Shown here: in pieces, positions 60,940 to 64,000 of the stretch
Position numbering within the stretch: position 1 is the stretch's first letter
Layout: the number at the start of each line of letters is the position of its first letter
DNA from: Xestospongia muta
Lineage: Eukaryota; Porifera; Demospongiae; Haplosclerida; Petrosiidae
DNA length: 64,000 bases
Assembly (NCBI GenBank): GCA_963693285.1
Contig: OY848927.1
Coordinates: 4,702,643-4,766,642, forward strand
Direction of reading: 5' to 3'
Notes under the pieces: model-generated
The model's input: only the letters and a program-made list of their open reading frames with translations
Databases searched by the model: none
Told to the model about the DNA's origin: nothing
Made by a program: the position numbers and the translations under genes

Positions 60940-62168
60940 ACAGAGAAAGAATGATCATGATAACATCTGTCTAGTGTTGTTCTAGTATAGTATTATTTAT
61001 TTAGTTTAGTATTAGTTCCAGTAGAATGTGTTTAGTTCAGTATTGATTCTAGTACTTCATGTGAAATTTCTTTTAGTTTAGTACTAGTTCCAGTTCTTGT
61101 TATACAGAGGAAAACAGTTTAGTATTAGTTCTCATCAAGTATTTTAGTTTAATATTAGTTCTAGTACATGCACTTCAAAACGATTCATAGTTTAGTATTA
61201 GTTCAGTATTTACTATAGTCAGTATTAGTTTAGTATACTAACAAATAGGAAAAATGCAGTACTGATTGCTATTTTAGTTCTAGTACAAAAATACTAGAAC
61301 TAGTGTTGTTCTACTATAGCATTATTTATTTAGTTTAGTATTAGTTCCAGTAGAATGTGTTTAGTTTAGTATTGAGTCTAGTACTTCATGTGAAATTTCT
61401 TTTAGTTTAGTACAAACAACACTACATCTGTCGTTGTATAACAAAACAAACAATTAAATAGAGAAGATAAACATTGATTGTATAAGTCGTTACTTACTCT
61501 TTGACAAAGAAATCAACTAAAATTAATTCAGAAGCCTTGGTGATTTCATCAAAGTTGTCATTGTTGAGTTCTATGATTGGATTGTCCACTGTTTTGTCTT
61601 TCTCTCTCATAAAATATTCCACCAATTCTAGAACAAGATAAAATGATTTCTGCATCACAAAAATGGTTAACCTTCTGTTCCTTTTTCTTGTGTAGGGCCG
61701 TCATAGTCATATACAATTCCTCTACGAAAAATACGAACTGCAGGGAGTGTGAGGATCTCAAACTTGGCCTGTGTCTTCTTCTCCTTTTCAATATTGACTC
61801 TAGCGACAGTGATGTTGAAAGGTTTTAATCGCCGAGCTACTTCTTGGAATGCTGGGATTAAATTATGGCAATGTACACACCTGTGGCATGGAGGGAGAGA
61901 GAGAGAGAGAGATTTCTACAACTATCACAATTAACAACACTATGATAACTGCTTAAAATTTACATTTACTAACTGACAAGCCATACATCATTACAGCCAC
62001 TAACCAAGGGGCATAGAACTTCACTACAATCATGTCAGGTGTAGCAACTGCATCTTCAAACGTCTCATCGGTCAGTTCAACAAAGAGATCTTCTTCTCCG
62101 TGTACACCATAACTCTGAACACTCCATAACAGACAGACAAATAGAAAAGTCGAAGACTTGGAGAACAT
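59428..62168 (-). CDS. ERp72 (PDIA4)-like protein disulfide isomerase with degenerate active sites
   Basis: Six exons (62005-62168, 61672-61880, 61498-61627, 60675-60880, 60156-60629, 59428-60086) give 613 residues. It has a signal peptide (MFSKSSTFLFVCLLWSVQSY) and a C-terminal PKDEL ER-retention signal. The layout is a0-a-b-b'-a', as in PDIA4 (human 645): thioredoxin unit 1 with VVKFYAPWCVHCHNLIPAF (Cys56-Cys59), unit 2 with VDFFVKECLPCKQLEPHF (Cys169-Cys172, Trp replaced by Glu), two non-catalytic units, and a final unit. In the last unit the usual YAPWCGHCK region reads VVVMLCIPSMDKCKESM, so no CxxC remains. Likely an ER chaperone or oxidoreductase acting on secretory cargo. None of the three sites is the standard CGHC. 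It is divergent from NEK10. Confidence 0.88.
60096..60126 (-). repeat. (CT)n tract (GA on plus) in the last intron of the PDI gene
   Basis: About 30 bp of GA on the plus strand, i.e. CT on the sense strand, directly upstream of the acceptor of exon 6 at 60086. Confidence 0.93.
60902..60936. repeat. (GT)n microsatellite in PDI intron 3
   Basis: About 34 bp of GT on the plus strand (AC on the sense strand of the PDI gene), a short distance upstream of exon 4 in the gene. Confidence 0.92.
60971..61413. repeat. Direct repeat of about 114 bp with TAGTTTAGTATTAGTT filler
   Basis: Copies at 60971-61084 and 61300-61413 start CTAGTGTTGTTCTA and end TTTTAGTTTAGTAC, with only a few differences. The spacer and the copies themselves are built from the word TTTAGTATTAGTTC repeated irregularly. 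Located in intron 3 of the PDI gene. Confidence 0.93.
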
Positions 62169-62288
62169 GGCGGATCCCTCCCTCATTGGACTCCCTTTCA
62201 ATATCCACCCCTTCACCGACACTCCCCCTAAAACGTGCAGATTTAGTTCCAATTGTCAGCCCCACCCAACTTTTATCTGTAAACTCTG
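62169..62288. promoter_or_regulatory. Putative bidirectional promoter, PDI / NEK10
   Basis: 120 bp lie between the PDI start codon (62168, minus) and the NEK10 start codon (62289, plus). The interval is more GC-rich than the flanks (CCCTCC, CACCCC, CTCCCCC). Role inferred from spacing. Confidence 0.5.
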
Positions 62289-64000
62289 ATGGAGACTCTT
62301 TCAGCCTTTATAGCTCGTTTCCAAGAAGAGAGAACTTTCCAACAACATCAAGAAGCAATAGTGGTAAATTCTTAACTTAAATTATATAGCATCTAGGAGC
62401 TAAACATACTTACTCACAATTGTTTTCCACCAGTTGTTTTCAGAGCTTCTGTCAAAGTATTTGACTCCATCATGGCTACGATTAGCAACTGACAGTCAGA
62501 AACATATTGTGTTCAAATGTTTAAGATTACTATTGAGAGACGATATCTTGTTGAACGAGTTTGTTGTTAAATTTTCTACTTTGACAACACTGTCAGAAGT
62601 AAGTACATATACAGGTATTATAAATATTGTGGTATCAATAATTTATATCAACAGGAGCTCAAATCTATGACCCACAAATACTTGGCGTCTCTGGACAGGG
62701 AATGCAATACTTTATCACTGATAATCACTGAAATGACAAGTAAGAGATGCGTCTTAGTGTTTGGATGTAATCTGACACATTTACAACCTGTGTTTTACCT
62801 ACTTTAGACATAATGCAGAAAGTTACTCACTGCGTCTCTTCACACAGTATTCTACTTGAATATGACACTCACAAACAGCTGTTGTTCTTGTTAGAGGCGA
62901 ACCACTACCAAATTCTACAATCTTCAATGAATGCTCTCATCAATTTGAGCAAAACACCATCTGGAAGGGAGGCAGTGTTGGAGTGCTATCCCTTGAATGT
63001 TATATTACATATAATGTCTACCTACGATCAATCATCACAGTTTTTAGGTGGTGACTTATTCCTTCTTCTCAGTCAAGAATGCAATGCACAAAATCAAATA
63101 AAAGAACAGGATTTATTGTGTCCCTGTCTGTCGCTTGTACAGTCCAACTTGTATCCTTTGTATGTGAAACAACGAATCTTAGAGTCTCTCGATTGGCTTC
63201 TTGATGACCAGGATTTAGTAAATGATTTTCGAGCCCTTGGAGGCATTCCTGTTGTAATGGTACTTATTCATCCAAAACCGAATAATAGTGGCCCTGAGTA
63301 TTGCAAAGTTTTAAATGCTTGTTTCACATTGTTAACAAGACTCTCATTAAATGATGTTTGTGCAAAACAAATAGTGGATTGCAATGGATTATATTTGCTT
63401 ACATATTATCTAGTGGCAACTGAGATACCTTCCAATGAACAAAATCACAACCTACAAAAATATTGTCTTCGTACTTTGCGATTCTTGTTTAGCCTTGAGA
63501 GAAACAGAAGATTGATTAAATTGTTGTTCCCAATACACATCTTTGAAGATTTTATCAACATTGGTCATTATGTTCATGATTTGTCAGCATACTCAAAACT
63601 TGTGGACTCATTAGAATTGCTGTCCCCTGAAGAAAAATTGACACTCAAAACAAATCAGGAATCCCTCAATCAAAGCAACAACTCATTAAAAGCTATTGGG
63701 GAGTTTGATGTACTTGAGCTCTTAGGGACTGGAGCATATGGTAGTGTATATAAAGTTCGAAAAGGTTCTCGTGGAAGTTTATATGCATTGAAAGAAATAC
63801 GAGCTAATCACCCAGCTTTAGGTACTTTTAAAACCCCTCAAGAACGAAGTGAAAACATTGGTCGTATTATGAGTGAAGTAGCTATGATTCATGAGAAACT
63901 ACAGCATCCCAATATTGTCCACTATTACAAGTGTTTTGAGGTAGAGATAAAATAAGACTTTATGTTAAATAAGTTGATGTTTGTCTTGTAATAGGAGTCA
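62289..64000 (+). CDS. NEK10: NEK10 kinase homolog, 5' part
   Basis: Exons 62289-62363, 62434-62598, 62655-62739 and 62808-63940 are in frame, and a further exon begins about 63995 and runs off the window. Residues 1 to about 370 form an alpha-helical armadillo-like region (KYLTPSWLRLATDSQKHIVF, QSSMNALINLSKTPSGREAV, CLRTLRFLFSLERNRRLIKL). The kinase domain then starts: EFDVLELLGTGAYGSVYKVR (Gly-rich loop), YALKEIRANHPALGTF with the VAIK-type lysine, and EVAMIHEKLQHPNIVHYYKC. N-terminal ARM repeats placed before a NIMA-type kinase, with a KEI..HNPAFG-like insert, identify NEK10, known for roles in ciliogenesis and the DNA-damage response. The catalytic HRD and DFG segments are beyond the window. 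Confidence 0.88.

Overview
The window is nuclear DNA from an invertebrate animal. Every large gene recognised is a metazoan family (RIF1, INSIG, TMEM106, PPM1G, NEK10, KAT14, SENP, FEM1, GH38 mannosidase). Exons are separated by very short GT-AG introns (down to about 45 bp), the DNA is AT-rich, genes are packed 100-900 bp apart, and CT/GA microsatellites are common. Extreme compactness, natterin-like and C-type-lectin genes, and a large intronless beta-helix/multi-TM gene fit a demosponge best (Amphimedon-like). That placement is inference, not proof.

Layout. 0-9 kb: tail of an unidentified multi-pass membrane protein (-), MORN4 (+), and two convergent intronless FEM1-family genes. 9-16.7 kb: a WBP1/VOPP1-like PY-motif membrane protein (-), a transmembrane C-type lectin (+), a pectate-lyase-fold secreted protein (-), and an unrecognised secreted protein (+) followed by its decayed tandem copy. 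16.7-31 kb: glutathione synthetase (-), then a complete 33-exon RIF1 gene (+) starting 158 bp away. 31-42.4 kb: TMEM106 (+), INSIG (-), SENP1/2-type SUMO protease (-), KAT14 (+). 42.4-48 kb: an intronless GNAT acetyltransferase (-), a 1,327-residue intronless Pmp-like beta-helix/multi-TM protein (-), and a small Cys-containing secreted protein (-). 48.7-64 kb: PPM1G phosphatase (-), a natterin-like DM9/aerolysin-fold gene (+), a GH38 alpha-mannosidase (+), an ERp72-like disulfide isomerase (-), and the 5' part of NEK10 (+, runs off the window).

Many genes form head-to-head pairs with 75-160 bp between start codons (WBP1-like/lectin, GSS/RIF1, SENP/KAT14, PPM1G/natterin-like, PDI/NEK10), which implies shared promoters. 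I checked exon joins by frame arithmetic for the membrane-protein tail, MORN4, the WBP1-like gene, lectin, pectate-lyase-fold gene, secreted 418-aa gene, GSS, RIF1, TMEM106, INSIG, KAT14, the 184-aa secreted gene, the natterin-like gene and the PDI; each of those sums to a whole number of codons (the tail is phase-coherent over four exons). SENP, PPM1G and the mannosidase were traced less completely.

No operon-like or CRISPR-like system is present. The most unusual items are the beta-helix/multi-TM protein, the 184-residue secreted protein with all-phase-0 introns, the degenerate active sites of the PDI, the secreted gene with its frameshifted tandem copy, and CT tracts that nearly always lie on the sense strand of introns.
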